A DNA stretch of 64,000 nt, from positions 372,001 through 436,000 of the forward strand of contig NDFF03000001.1 in the NCBI GenBank assembly GCA_002150815.3, written 5' to 3'. Under the pieces are notes generated by a model. It had not been told where the DNA came from and ran no database searches. It saw only the letters and a list, made by a program, of their open reading frames with translations. Made by a program: the position numbers and the translations under genes. Each line of letters starts with the position of its first letter. The stretch's first letter is position 1. Shown piece by piece: positions 30,213 to 40,986 of the stretch. The DNA comes from Grammothele lineata. Taxonomy: Eukaryota > Basidiomycota > Agaricomycetes > Polyporales > Polyporaceae.

Positions 30213-32957
30213 TCACTGCTGCTGCAAGAAAACAGCCGTGTATGCCGGGAGAACGAGGTTGCTGTTCGCCGCGATCTTGATGGTAGTCTGCATCCTCGCC
30301 TTAGTCCAAGGCTGATCTTTTCGAACGGGATGGCAACTTACCTGCCACTTCGCGACACCCGCGTCACCCCCGAAGTGACGCATAAAGTACGTGCCGGCGG
30401 GAATGTTGGAGATGCCAAGGTTGACGGGGCTGGTGTCTTTGTTGACGATTACGAGGGTGACCTTCTTGCCGTCGGTCGTGCTGGCATAAACGCCGAGAGT
30501 GTCATTGTAATCGCCCGCCATGTTGACCTGCACGCTCTTGTCCCCAAAGAATGTACCGTTCCTGGATATCGACGAGCGTCAGCCGAACATCCTGGTAGAC
30601 ACAGAGATGAGTAAACCGTACCCGCGGAACAGCCAGTAAGCCAATCCAGTCGGGCCCATCGCGGACGGTGTGGCCCAGTACGTCGCGCTATCCAACCCTT
30701 CACGACCGAAGATCCCAAGCGTGTCGGCTGTGACGAGACCTCCCGTGATGTCAGTCTCAGTGGTGGCTGACCATTCTGATACGGAGAGCTTGGTGCCGGG
30801 GAAGTGCTGTGCGATGAGCAAGTGCATGCGAGGGATGAGCCAGACCGCGTTGGGGTTGGGCTCGTTCCATTGCGGGGGGACGGAGGTGCCAATGTAGGAT
30901 TCATCGATGTAGTTGGGGTCTGTCGTACGGAACCTCGTAAGCGTTTGCAAAGCAGTGGGTTTTATAACATTTGATACCCCAGAGTGAACGAGTCATGCGG
31001 AGACGCAGGGCCTTCGCCGCTGCGTCGTTAGCACTTGTGTCCGCAGCAAAATAGTAGTGGATGTCGAGGTAGTCGAGGAGACGCTGGCCAGCCTGGCTCG
31101 ACGCGCTGTTCATCTGGGTAAGGAACCACGGCAAAAAGTCTTCGTTGCCGTGAGCAGCGTTATCGGAGTAGCCAATCGAGCTCGTCCAGTCTGCACTTTG
31201 GATTAGATGCATGGTCAGGCAAACACTGCAGACAGACTTACAGTACCACCAGGCGCAAGTCGATGGAGCCATGACTTGAACGTCAGGGAGGGCGCTCTTC
31301 GCGACGGTCGCAGTGTTGATGACACGCTCAAGCTCTTCGTCGTAACCCATAGGATCCGGATGCATATCTTGATGGGTGTTTGACGCAATCTCGATCTCGT
31401 TATCGACTGCATGCAAGGGTTCAGAGAGGGACCCCTGGAGAGGCACGATATCACCCACCTGCGACGTGCGTCGGCTTGTTCGGCAACTCAGATAGCCAGG
31501 CGGCTACCATCGACGTGTTCCAGGCAGTATAAACATTGGATTGAGGCGGAGGCGACACCCAGGATCCGTTCGGGAACTGGCCGTTCCCCGCATTAGAGTT
31601 GTATGGGTCGAACGCCGCCTGGTCTGCACACCATTCAACGAAAGCCGCGAACAGACAAAGAGAATCCCTTACCGGGGTAAAGGGTGGCGGGGTACGAGTA
31701 TGACGTGGCATCCTTTGCTACCCAGTCCAATCTGCATCAGAGAGACGTACCCGTAAGTCAAATATCCGTAAGTCAAATATCCAAGCACAGGAATAGAATA
31801 GACTAACGCCGGTATGGTTAGGATACTCTTACTTCCACCTTCCGCGACGAACGCGAGCCAGGTATCCGCATCAGGGTCGGAAACACGGTTTTCGAAGTAC
31901 CAGTCGTTGCCCGCGTTTGTAAAGGCGCCGTCGGGGTTGTAGGCAGTGACAGCATTTCCACCCCAGCGGCTGATCGTAACGCCAAGAATCTCGATATAGT
32001 TCGCGTCTGTGGGGAAGTTGACTCCGTAGATGTCGCTAGAGATGTTCTTGGTGTTCGCCACATTGATCGTGCCGTATTTGAGGGCGGGGATCGTGTGAGA
32101 GAAGGTGACATTGTCTCCAGCAGTGACCACGAGCGTTCCAGGAACAATAGGCTTAGACATAGTGAAGTATGTGATTGTCTGGGAAGGTGTGTCCGGAGGC
32201 GAGTACGTAGCCCCCTGCGTGAGCGCTACGGTGTCGTTATTAAGGACTGCAGACAGTTGCGAGAAGTCTACATCGCCCTTGGATGTGACAGCAACCACAT
32301 TGTTCGCGAGCGGCTCGGCAGAGAGGAACTCGGGAGTTATGACGATCTCTGGGGTCTACATCAGTCGCGGGTACATGTCTCCTAGGACTGATGTACATAC
32401 CTGAAAGGAGCACAATGTTTGTGATGAAATAAGTTGCGCCGTTTGCGCCACCTTGGAAGTCGATGAGGTTCCCTGCGAATAGAATGAGCTACGCATCCGT
32501 TGAACGGTACATAGGGGAGCTTACAAGAATCAGTAGGAAGCACGCTGCCGCTTCCGGGAAGGTTGTTGAAGTCAACGGTGATAGTGGTCCAAGCGCTAGC
32601 GTTGACTACCGTGCTCATAGAAGATAGTGGAATGGAAGTTGACGAATCGCTATCTGTGGAAGACGAGAAGTACAGAGAGACGTCCGGCTGTGCGCCTGAG
32701 ATGTCGAACCTGAGGCCAGCATAGTCGTTGTTGAAGGCCGTCTCTGCATACATGGAGAGGGCGGCCCAAGCTCCGGAGTCGACTGAGATAGATTCGACCC
32801 CATCAGGTCCGGCGGTAGAGGCAAAGTCGAGCGTCGACGACCATGACCAGTTTTCCCAACCAGAGGCGAGTGCACCGCTTCCCGGTGCATAGACGGTGAC
32901 ATCTGCCGTGCTAAGCAGGCCGAACGACAGAAGAGCGACAAAGACCGGTCGCACCAT
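30213..32957 (-). CDS. Secreted glycoside hydrolase family 44 enzyme (endoglucanase/xyloglucanase type)
   Basis: Ten exons (32957-32525, 32472-32401, 32348-31808, 31731-31673, 31623-31459, 31406-31242, 31190-30978, 30919-30622, 30561-30342, 30287-30213) give 746 aa with closed phases. A signal peptide (MVRPVFVALLSFGLLSTA) is followed by a ~150-residue beta-sandwich-like module (WENWSWSSTLDF ... WTTITVDFNNLPGSG) that may bind carbohydrate. The GH44 barrel follows: ISSDIYGVNFPTD, RWGGNAVTAYN, and the acid/base glutamate in VDNEIEIASNTHQDMHP. The likely nucleophile is the Glu in LSVSEWSATTE. The C-terminal beta domain ends AYTAVFLQQQ. Family GH44 is inferred from the DNE...TH.D.HP block and the overall order. 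Intron 3 (31807-31732) carries a short tandem duplication. Confidence 0.87.
31749..31783. repeat. Two-copy tandem repeat (15-bp core cgtaagtcaaatatc) inside a GH44 intron
   Basis: The 15-mer cgtaagtcaaatatc occurs twice back to back within the 76-nt intron of the GH44 gene. The duplication probably lengthened the intron from about 60 nt. Confidence 0.85.
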
Positions 32958-33641
32958 GTCTAGAGGACGCGGGGGGTCAAGAGGACGCAGTCGCTAGCGT
33001 TCCAAGCTCCAGCGTGCTTCGTTTTTGAACTTCTGGAGGGGCAACTCGGATACATTTCGGATACAACGCTTTGACCGGATGCTCTCCGTGAAGCAATCAT
33101 ACTCAAGTTTCGCCGCGGCCTGGACTGAAGGGAGGGTCCGCGTGATGGTAAGTTTTTTTAGGAAGCAAGAGTTGGAAGCTTCGTTTAAATGATGGCCTTG
33201 TGGTCGTTATGATATTGGGCACCCGTGCCTCTGAGGATGAGCACGGCGGAGGAAGTTATCAAGTTGCGCTATGCAGATCTGATCAATACGTATGCCAAAT
33301 TCAACTCGAAAGACACCGAAGACACGCCGTTCCACGGGCAACTCCTCGGATGGCGGTGCTGAATGAAGCTGAGGCACTTGCGTGGCATGTGTGCTGTACG
33401 GCGGAGATAAGCATTCCACTACCGTGTAGTGCCGAGGATGCCTCAGAGGGGTAGGGGACCAAACGACTGAGATGGATTGCATCATTGAGAAGTCAAATGT
33501 GGTGGAGGTCACATCTGCCCCATTGATCATGGGACTCACTACTAGGACTCACCGTGACGAACAAGGTTTCGGAAAACTCCAGGCGCCGTCCTCCTCCAGC
33601 GCTCCGGGCTCCGGGCTTCGGGCTTCTCCTCCAACCTCGTC
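32958..33641. promoter_or_regulatory. Divergent promoter region, GH44 / cytochrome c heme lyase
   Basis: 684 bp between two divergent start codons. No additional gene recognised. CreA-like GGGG motifs (for example cgcggggggtc at 32970-32980) occur near the GH44 start; catabolite repression would be expected for such an enzyme, but this is only a motif observation. Confidence 0.4.
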
Positions 33642-34427
33642 ATGTCCACCACAGCAGACAAGTGCCCCGTCGACCACCGGGGGCTCGCCTCTTCCTCTAC
33701 GTCGTCGGTCTCAGACAAATGCCCCGTCGATCACACACAACGTTCTTCCTGGTCTTCGCTCCTTGGCCGACAGTCGCAGGGCGGACACGGTGCCGCAGAG
33801 CTCCCCGACACACCCCTCCCACCGACAAACCTTCCTGTAGAACGCGAAACATCTTCCATCCCGCGACTGGATGGCTCGAACTGGGTGTACCCTTCTGAAG
33901 CCCAATTTTACGCGGCCATGGCGCGCAAGAACCACAACCCCCAGGAGACGGACATGAAAGTGGTCGTCCCCATACACAACGCTGTCAATGAGCGCGCATG
34001 GATGGAAATCATGAAGTGGGAGGCTGCGCAGGGCGGGGACAAATGCGGCGGTGTGAAGCTTGTAAGCTTCAAGGGCCGGCCAAACGATCTCTCTCCGCGC
34101 GCACGGTGGTACTCGCTCCTCGGGTTCGTCATCCAAGTCTTCTTCCGCTCTATGCATCTGATGCCTTGAGGCAGATTTTCACCGCCCTTTGATCGTCACG
34201 ACTGGATTGTAGACCGGTGCGGAACGCGTATGCGGTATGTCATCGACTTCTACTCCGGACATACCAGCGGTGCTTCCTCCCAAAACCTATCGTTCTATCT
34301 CGACGTTCGTCCGGCACTGGATAGTTGGGAAGGCGTTCGGATGCGTGTGGAGCGATTCTGGACACAGGCGTCTGGTCGATTGTGGGGAACGCCCATTCAA
34401 CATGAGAGTAGGCATCCACGACCCTAG
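33642..34427 (+). CDS. Mitochondrial cytochrome c heme lyase (holocytochrome c synthase)
   Basis: Attaches heme to apocytochrome c at the inner mitochondrial membrane. Two exons (33642-34123, 34175-34427) give 244 aa. Two CPVDH heme-regulatory motifs lie at residues 8-12 and 26-30. Then come [19 protein letters not shown], the conserved [39 protein letters not shown], and [16 protein letters not shown] with RYVIDFY. These are the hallmark blocks of the family. It lacks a classical presequence, as do known members. Confidence 0.94.
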
Positions 34428-35004
34428 ACTGCACGACTCACATACACTCTACCCTACGTTCCATATAATTACTTCAGCGCCATTTCTCTCTGATCTGTCC
34501 AAGAGGCATGCGTCGGCACGACATGCTCGTGTACGCGGTTACAACTCGCTATTGTGTGAAATAGTGAGCAGTATAGGATCAAGTTAGGGCTGTGGGGAGG
34601 CGGAAACCTCAAACCTAGGATCCGCGTGTGTGAGACCCTGTCAGGGTTAGTGCCTCAAGGCAACTTGCATCGTATTGGAAGCACATTTTGTACACAGCTT
34701 TGCCGTTGGGGTGTATCCGAGTACGTTCTTCATACACGTTGTATTCGAATACACGGCTTCCCCGTACGTGCATGCTTGTTGGATCGAGATCCCTGCTACC
34801 AGCTGACATTCTCATTCTCAGTCAATCGAACCCCGATTTGCGCCGGAGGCAAAGGGAGCGAAATAGTATATCGTCTCCCGTTTCGTTTTCCATCGCACTG
34901 ACCGCTCGAGATACATCTGAGATAACATCCTCGCCTATATAAACTGTCTGTCAATGCTCGGGTAGGCCGTCGTCACCCCTGCCTACAAAAACGCCACGGA
35001 CGTA
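34428..35004. other. Intergenic region upstream of the tandem unknown genes
   Basis: Contains the 3' side of the heme lyase gene. No gene seen apart from the TATA-like box listed separately. Confidence 0.5.
34936..34943 (+). promoter_or_regulatory. TATA box (TATATAAA) of the first unknown paralogue
   Basis: A clean TATATAAA lies 69 bp upstream of the proposed ATG at 35005, supporting transcription of that gene from here. Confidence 0.5.
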
Positions 35005-36020
35005 ATGAGCACCCAAGTAAGCCCAAGCGACAATGTTCGCAGCGACAGCACGCTCACCAAGCTTTCACCACAACCTTTTTAGCCTAATCATCACAGCTCT
35101 GGTCCAGGCCACTCATCTGAACGACACCCCCAGTACGAGCAATATTGGGGACAACATCTAGACTGCCAGACACCTATTGATTCGGAGTCTCTGCGGAGAG
35201 CAGCGGCTCATCAGACCAGCCAGTACTCTACACTCGTGCCAACCCCGCTGCCAATTGGTAGACCCCCTTCGTCAACTTCACCGTTCGGGGATCCGGGATC
35301 TTCGTTCCATTTCTCGCAGGTGTGTCAGGTAAATCAATCGCGTGACAGTCCTCCACCGTAACGTAAACAAATAATAGCCGTTCATCCCCCTACCAACCCG
35401 GGCTTACGGTAATGCGACATCGAATGAGGCGTATGCCAGCCAATCTGTCATTTTCCGTCTCAACGGGTGTCCTGAGGGTATCCCTCTGGCTACGGTGCTC
35501 GGACCGGACTCTCCCCGCTATCTGTGTAACCTGGAGTCCGCTGACGAACCTGCGTTACCGGCCGACATTTCTGCAAAAATATCGATATGGATTCTAGTGA
35601 GTATGCCGTTTACCAGGACTCCATCGACTTGTCTCACCGCTGTCATCAGTTCATGAATTGTCGTGATTACACAAGACAGATCATGGCAAGGCGCTCAACA
35701 CGGGCGGCGGAGCCTATCTCTACAAGGGTTCTAGCTGTGAAGGTCGCACAGGAGATAGCTAGAGCAATCGTGCGTGTCACGGTTCAAGACGTCTGCAACT
35801 GTGGTGGCGCTGAATGTTTGAGCAAATGTGTCAACCAGGAACTAGAACGCCCTGAGTTTAATGGCCAACCAATGACCGTTCACAACCTCATCCTATGCAA
35901 ACTTCTCCGAGTCGGCAGAGGCTCTTGGGTTCCCGAATTGAAGATAATCACGTGCGTTGTTGCGGGCAGTCGCAAGTAGTCGAAATATTGAATTTGTGTT
36001 CGTCTAGATATCCTCATTAA
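35005..36020 (+). CDS. Unidentified protein, copy A of a tandem pair
   Basis: Exons 35005-35016, 35083-35319, 35378-35596, 35650-35769 and 35839-about 35957 close in phase. The start is MSTQPNHHSSGPGHSSERHP. A Pro/Ser-rich segment (TPLPIGRPPSSTSP) precedes a compact core: SVIFRLNGCPEGIPLATVLG, PADISAKISIWIL, RDYTRQIMARRSTRAAEPIS and LILCKLLRVGRGSWVPEL. Copy B, 2 kb downstream, has the same exon borders and matching residues, which makes the reading credible even though I know no family. The 3' end is unresolved: the GTGCGT donor after WVPELKII is shared with copy B, but the next exon is uncertain and the gene could extend to about 36260. No signal peptide, membrane segment or catalytic motif is visible. 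Confidence 0.6.
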
Positions 36021-37099
36021 AACACTGCCGCGGATCTGGCGTCCACATGAGGTATTTATCGACAAAGTTCGGAATGAAACGGATGCTTCTCGTTCGAACT
36101 TCTCCTTCGCTATGTATGTGTTGGCGTAGTACCATTACAATTTTCAACTCACAGGCCGGTGGTGATGCACGGCCTCATTGGTCCCGAGCTCTGAGGCTAG
36201 TGGGCCGTACTAGGCGTTTCGTTGATCGTGGTGTTGATGAGCTTTTGGTTGAACTTGTCTAAACATTGACAAGTACTGTCCAACAGTTGAGCGTACGCGA
36301 ATAGTACTAAACATGCCAACTGTGCTAATTTGTGACCTGTACAATGTAAAGTACTACTGTGCTAGCCTATCCTGCACAGCGAAATTCGTTCTGACTCAGA
36401 AACGACCATCCCAGGTCGTCCGAGGGAAGCTCGGGCCTGCCAGGGAGATCTAACACTACCCTGTGTTCTACCTGAGGCTATGATATCGATTGATTTGGTG
36501 GTCGAGACTTTAGCGGCCAGCCCGAGCCATTCGGCTTCTATAAGAACTTCTTATGTGTCTCAGTACCGTCGGAAATTAGGTGGCTATGCATGCATATACA
36601 TGAACCTTATATCTTCGAAGCCACCGTACGTGCCGTTACGCTCCGAAGTGGTGAGTCTCGAGGTGACGAACACAGCACAATCAGCATATTTGGCACTAGA
36701 GCATCGAAGCTTAATCTCCTCCGCACCCTCTTAAACCCTCACCTTGCCATTTTTTCCCCTCCATCATCTCCTCTTCCATCTGGCACTCCACCGTTTTTAG
36801 TCATATCATCCAGTAGTAGATGTACGTAGAACCCTCTTTCTCCTCGACTTTTCTCTGTCGCCCGTGCCCACTGAGGTCGATTCCTATTAAGGAGGTCTCC
36901 TTGTCGCTTCTCATATGCTCTTGGTAACGTCGCTTAAATGAACATAGTATTGACCGACCATTCTCGCCACTCCAGCTAATCGGCGGCAACCAAGTTGAAC
37001 GGCTTTGGCATTATGACCGGAAGACAGGTCAGCTACAGACAATATTGTGGTGGCAACGTACTCACCTTCGCACGTCTCCGGTGTAGTCTGTCGAAGACC
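36021..37099. other. Spacer between the two unknown paralogues
   Basis: May contain the last exon(s) of copy A (open frame to about 36140-36260) and the promoter and first exon of copy B. Otherwise nothing recognisable. Confidence 0.4.
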
Positions 37100-38355
37100 C
37101 ATATCACTATCTACGTAGGCACCAGAAAGCCTTAGAAGACGAATATTGGAACACGCGCACGGATTTCATCGGAGCCCGACAAGATGTTCGTTTGCGAAGA
37201 GCGGTCACTGTTAAAAATCAACACTCGGAACTTCTGCCAATGCCGTTGCCATTAGGAAGGCCCCCGCCATCGCCGCCGAGCTACGAATGTCGGAGCACTC
37301 CTCCCATCTCTGAATTCTTCCCTGAGACTGTTCCGCAGGTCAGGATATATAGTCAATTCAGGGGGCATATGTTTATTGTCATTTCTTGCGGCCTTAGACG
37401 CACTATCAACTTCCAATGCGCCCCTACGACGGTGCCAGGCGGGGCGGTTCCTTCAGCCATACAGTGATTTTCCGTATGAACAATGGCAGTAAAGGAATCC
37501 CACTAGCGTCGATATTAGAGCAAGACTCTCGGAACCAGTGCTTGAACGACTTGGTGGATGGCGATGCAAGCGGCCTACCGAATGACGTCTCCGCCAAAGT
37601 CTCTGTTTGGATAAATGTGAGGATCGATACCTTCTCATGTTTCGGCAAGTAGACTTATCTGACCGTTGTTTTAATAAGTTCCATGATTGCGATGATTACA
37701 CCAGACAGATCATGGCCAGGCGCTCAACGCGAGCCGCAGAGCCTATTAGTTTGAAAACTCTGGCACAGAAGACTGCGCATGAGATTGAGAGTGCGATTGT
37801 GAGCAATCCACAGCCACATCACATATATCTACGTGAGGACTTACTGAAGAGAGCGGTGATACAGGTGCAGAAAAAGCCCACATTCAATGGCAGGTTGATC
37901 CACCCCAAAGACCTCCTTCTCTGCAAGCTGAACCGCGTCGGACAAGGGTCCTGGGTCCCTGAGCTGATGATTTACGTGTGCGTCCTGGTTACGGGTAAGT
38001 TGTTGGGTATCACTAACATATCTAGGCTTTCAAGATCGCCGAGTGAGTACCATGGGTCTCGATAACACACCGATTGTCCACGATTACAATCTTCTACCGT
38101 GGTGTGGCTATCATGCCACGAGACGAGCGATCTTAACGGAGGTGGGGCATAGCTATACCCTAAAAATCTTTGTACTTTGTGTGATGTCAGGCTCTCGTCT
38201 CAGTCGTTCAATATGCCAAGGCTGATCTGTCGACATACTGCATGGGTAAGTGTATACAGCTCATTACACCAAGCTAAAGATCGCGGCCATGAGTTGTGTG
38301 TATCCACCAACGTTATCCTATCCCTCGATCCACTCTCAATGACAAACGGGGGTTA
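37100..38355 (+). CDS. Unidentified protein, copy B of the tandem pair (5' end not located)
   Basis: The readable protein starts within YLRRHQKALEDEYWNTRTDF, parallel to EQYWGQHLDCQ in copy A. It continues ELLPMPLPLGRPPPSPP (A: LVPTPLPIGRPPSS), HTVIFRMNNGSKGIPLASIL, PNDVSAKVSVWIN, DDYTRQIMARRSTRAAEPIS and LLLCKLNRVGQGSWVPEL. The intron after SVWIN (62 nt) and the intron before VQKKPTFNG sit at the same positions as in copy A. After WVPELMIY, further coding-like exons (about AFKIAE, then ALVSVVQYAKADLSTYCM, then a last exon ending near 38355) are likely, though I could not prove the joins. The first exon, matching the MSTQ exon of copy A, was not found. Confidence 0.5.
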
Positions 38356-38374
38356 GAGTTATCATAATACGCTG

Positions 38375-39911
38375 TTACCGCTTATTCTGCGTTTTGAGTT
38401 TTTTCGGTGGTGGCCTCGGAGTGTCGTCTTCACTTTCACTTTCTTCCAAGTCCTCAACTTCGCTAACCTCTTCGTCGATGTCCCACTCGCCGTCATCATC
38501 GTCTTCCTCGTCCTCATCATCATGGACTTCGTCTTCCGAACTAAGTTCCTCTTCGTCATCCTCAGATTCGTTATCGTCGCTGCCATTCACACTGCCTGAC
38601 TTGCGCTTCTGATTGCTCTCTTTCGCATCTTTCTTACGTTGTACGTTGCGCTCCTGCTCGGCCCGACGCTCTTTGCGTAGCTTTTCTTTCGCGGCATGCT
38701 CCGCCTTCTGAGCCTTGGCCTCGGCCTTCGATTTTTTGACTACGATACGCGAATGAATTTCCATGCCACACGGGATACTGGAGAAAATTGCACGCACCGA
38801 ACTCGTGATAGAGCACCCCACCCTCCTTGCCTGGAACACCCTCGACGACCTTTATCAGCCGCAGCTCCATCCGGGGTCCGATCTCATCGAGCTTCACCGC
38901 GCGCTTCTGACCCTTCTTGTTGTTCCGGCCGACGTAGTCGTCCGCGAGGTCGACGGCGTCGCCCTCGTCCCCTGCGACGCTCGACGCCGACGACGCGGCG
39001 CTCTCGTACCCGTCACTCGACGGACCAGGCTCCCCGCGGCGGCGCAGGAGGAAGTCGGCGACGTCGCGCTCGTTTCCGAGGTCGAGCCCGCGTGCACCAG
39101 CCCCAGTTGAAGAGGAGGCGGAGGCGGATACACCTGCGCCGTCGAGCACTTTGCGAATGCGGCGTGAGACGCCGTAAGGCTTGACAGTAATGAGGTAGTG
39201 TCGGAAGTCGACGGTGCCGCGCTCGGCGTTATAAGAGATGAGGACGACGCGACGGGCGGAAGAGAGGGAGAGTTTGTGGGGTGCGAGCGGGGGGAAGAGG
39301 GACTGGAAGGTCTTCATCATCAGCGTGAGATGTGGAGGGGTCGTGGGGGACGGTGGGGGGAAGGAAGCCAAGACGAGCTGAGATACAATGGGCTGGTTAG
39401 AAGCCCGCATAAAGGGATGTTTGGAGAAGACGCACAAGAGGTGGACTGAGGTACTCGACCGTGCTCATGCTTCGTGCTCTGCGCGACGAGTTGATGAGGT
39501 CCTTGGACAAGCTATACCGCTCCACCCTGAAGCTAAGTGTAGGTCCCGCAGAGAGGCGTACGATGCGCATAGACGGGGCAACGTCGGTGAGGGTGAATGC
39601 GAGCAGGTGGGTCACACCGAGGGCAGGCGCCATGGTCAGGAAGTCCTTGAGCTTGTTCCTTGTACGTTCCTTCACTTGCACCCTAAGGTCAGACAAAGAA
39701 GAACGCAACTCGCAAAGGCGTTGAGACTGACCCTCAGACGACTCGCAGTGTTGGGCTCCATGACCTTGCGGACGTCGCGGACGAGCTGTGTGAGCGAGTG
39801 GCCGACTTGACCATGCTTGATCACAAACGACTTAGGGACGCCCTCTGCTGCGGCCGGATTGGAGGCGGCGCCGCCCTTGAGATGGGTGCGATTCTTGCGT
39901 TTGCGGGCCAT
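38375..39911 (-). CDS. SSF1: Ribosome biogenesis protein SSF1 (Brix domain; Peter Pan orthologue)
   Basis: 60S pre-ribosome assembly factor of the nucleolus. Four exons (39911-39732, 39669-39436, 39377-38798, 38739-38375) give 452 aa, about the yeast length. The basic start MARKRKNRTHLKGG leads into PKSFVIKHGQVGHSLTQLVR, the diagnostic Brix opening. Then VMEPNTASRLRERTRNKLKD, GPTLSFRVERYSLSKDL, and the Brix end RTV-like block VLISYNAERGTVDFRHY. The C-terminal third is Lys-rich then strongly acidic (DDEDEEDDDDGEWDIDE), ending LKTQNKR. Confidence 0.94.
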
Positions 39912-40986
39912 TGGCGGTGGAAGTAACAGGCGAGGCGGGCCGGACAAGACGATGGACAAAAGCAGACGCGAGTAAAGTTGCTTGGTCTGTGCTAGCCTCG
40001 CTCTCAGGAGCTGCAAGCGGAACGTCTATAGGCGCCCGTAATGCCAGAAATTTTTGGAGGCCGGGCCGGGCCGGGGCGCCGTCGATCGAGATCGCATCTC
40101 GCTCAAACGTCCGCCGCATGGGTCCGGTTGAATAATGGCTGCATGGTGCATGACGTTTGCTGCGCTTGGCCGCTAGCGGCCACGCGTGTATGTCGGTATC
40201 TGAGACTTGGAAAGAGCGCTTCCCCGCGATCGCCATGAGTCTAACGTCGATATAGTGCCTCTAGGAACGCGCCACTGCCGCACTCGCTCCCGCATACTTA
40301 CATTTTCGTTCAGATGTCGGATTCTTCCGGGACGTGACAGCATGCAGTAGAGCCCAAGAAGCCGAGCCACTCACTCGTGGATACAACGTGGGTAGGGAAG
40401 ACAATATAAGATACAGCACTAAACCTGGATACAGTAGCGAGGCCGAGCTTCGGCCGGAGCGCGAGCAATATACACGAATTACGAACCCAGAGTCGCGAGC
40501 GGTAGGGAGCGTGGGGGAGGGACAGTGCCGTACACCCAGAGAGTAGTCACTAACTCGTAATCAACTATGTACTGGGAGAAACGGTCCGATCGTCCTCGTA
40601 ACGGAGCAGAGGATACACGAGTGGAGACGAGAGTCGAAACACAGGAGCAGGGAACGAAATAATACAACTCGGGAGCGGGGGTATGACTTCGACGAGTGGA
40701 AGGAGTAGATAGCCAGTCCGGAGGACCTAACGTGGGTACGCCGGGACCATAGTATAGCGATAAAGGAAAGGGGACCCGAAAGGAGAGGATGTTATATTAC
40801 CGAGACGGAAAGACGAAGGAGTGGAGGGCAACATGTAACGAAAGTGGCAGACGAGAAGAGGCGACCACAATGTGGCATGTCCGAGACCAAGACGTACCAG
40901 AGAGCCCCCCAAGCCCAAGCGAGCCGCATCGGCAGCGTCAAGCTTCGGATGCCACCTGAGCAGCAGGGTCTGGGGCGGACGTCTCA
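39912..40986. other. Intergenic region with purine-rich tract
   Basis: About 1.1 kb between SSF1 (start at its left edge) and the 3' end of the PKA gene. The interval 40470-40900 is strongly purine-rich on the plus strand. A minus-strand open frame (40236-39832) starting MAIAGKRSFQV overlaps the SSF1 start in another frame; I do not call it a gene. Confidence 0.45.

Noticed and set aside
39832..40236. 134-aa minus-strand ORF beginning MAIAGKRSFQV upstream of SSF1
   Set aside because: Overlaps the SSF1 start in another frame and shows no motif; could at most be an upstream ORF.
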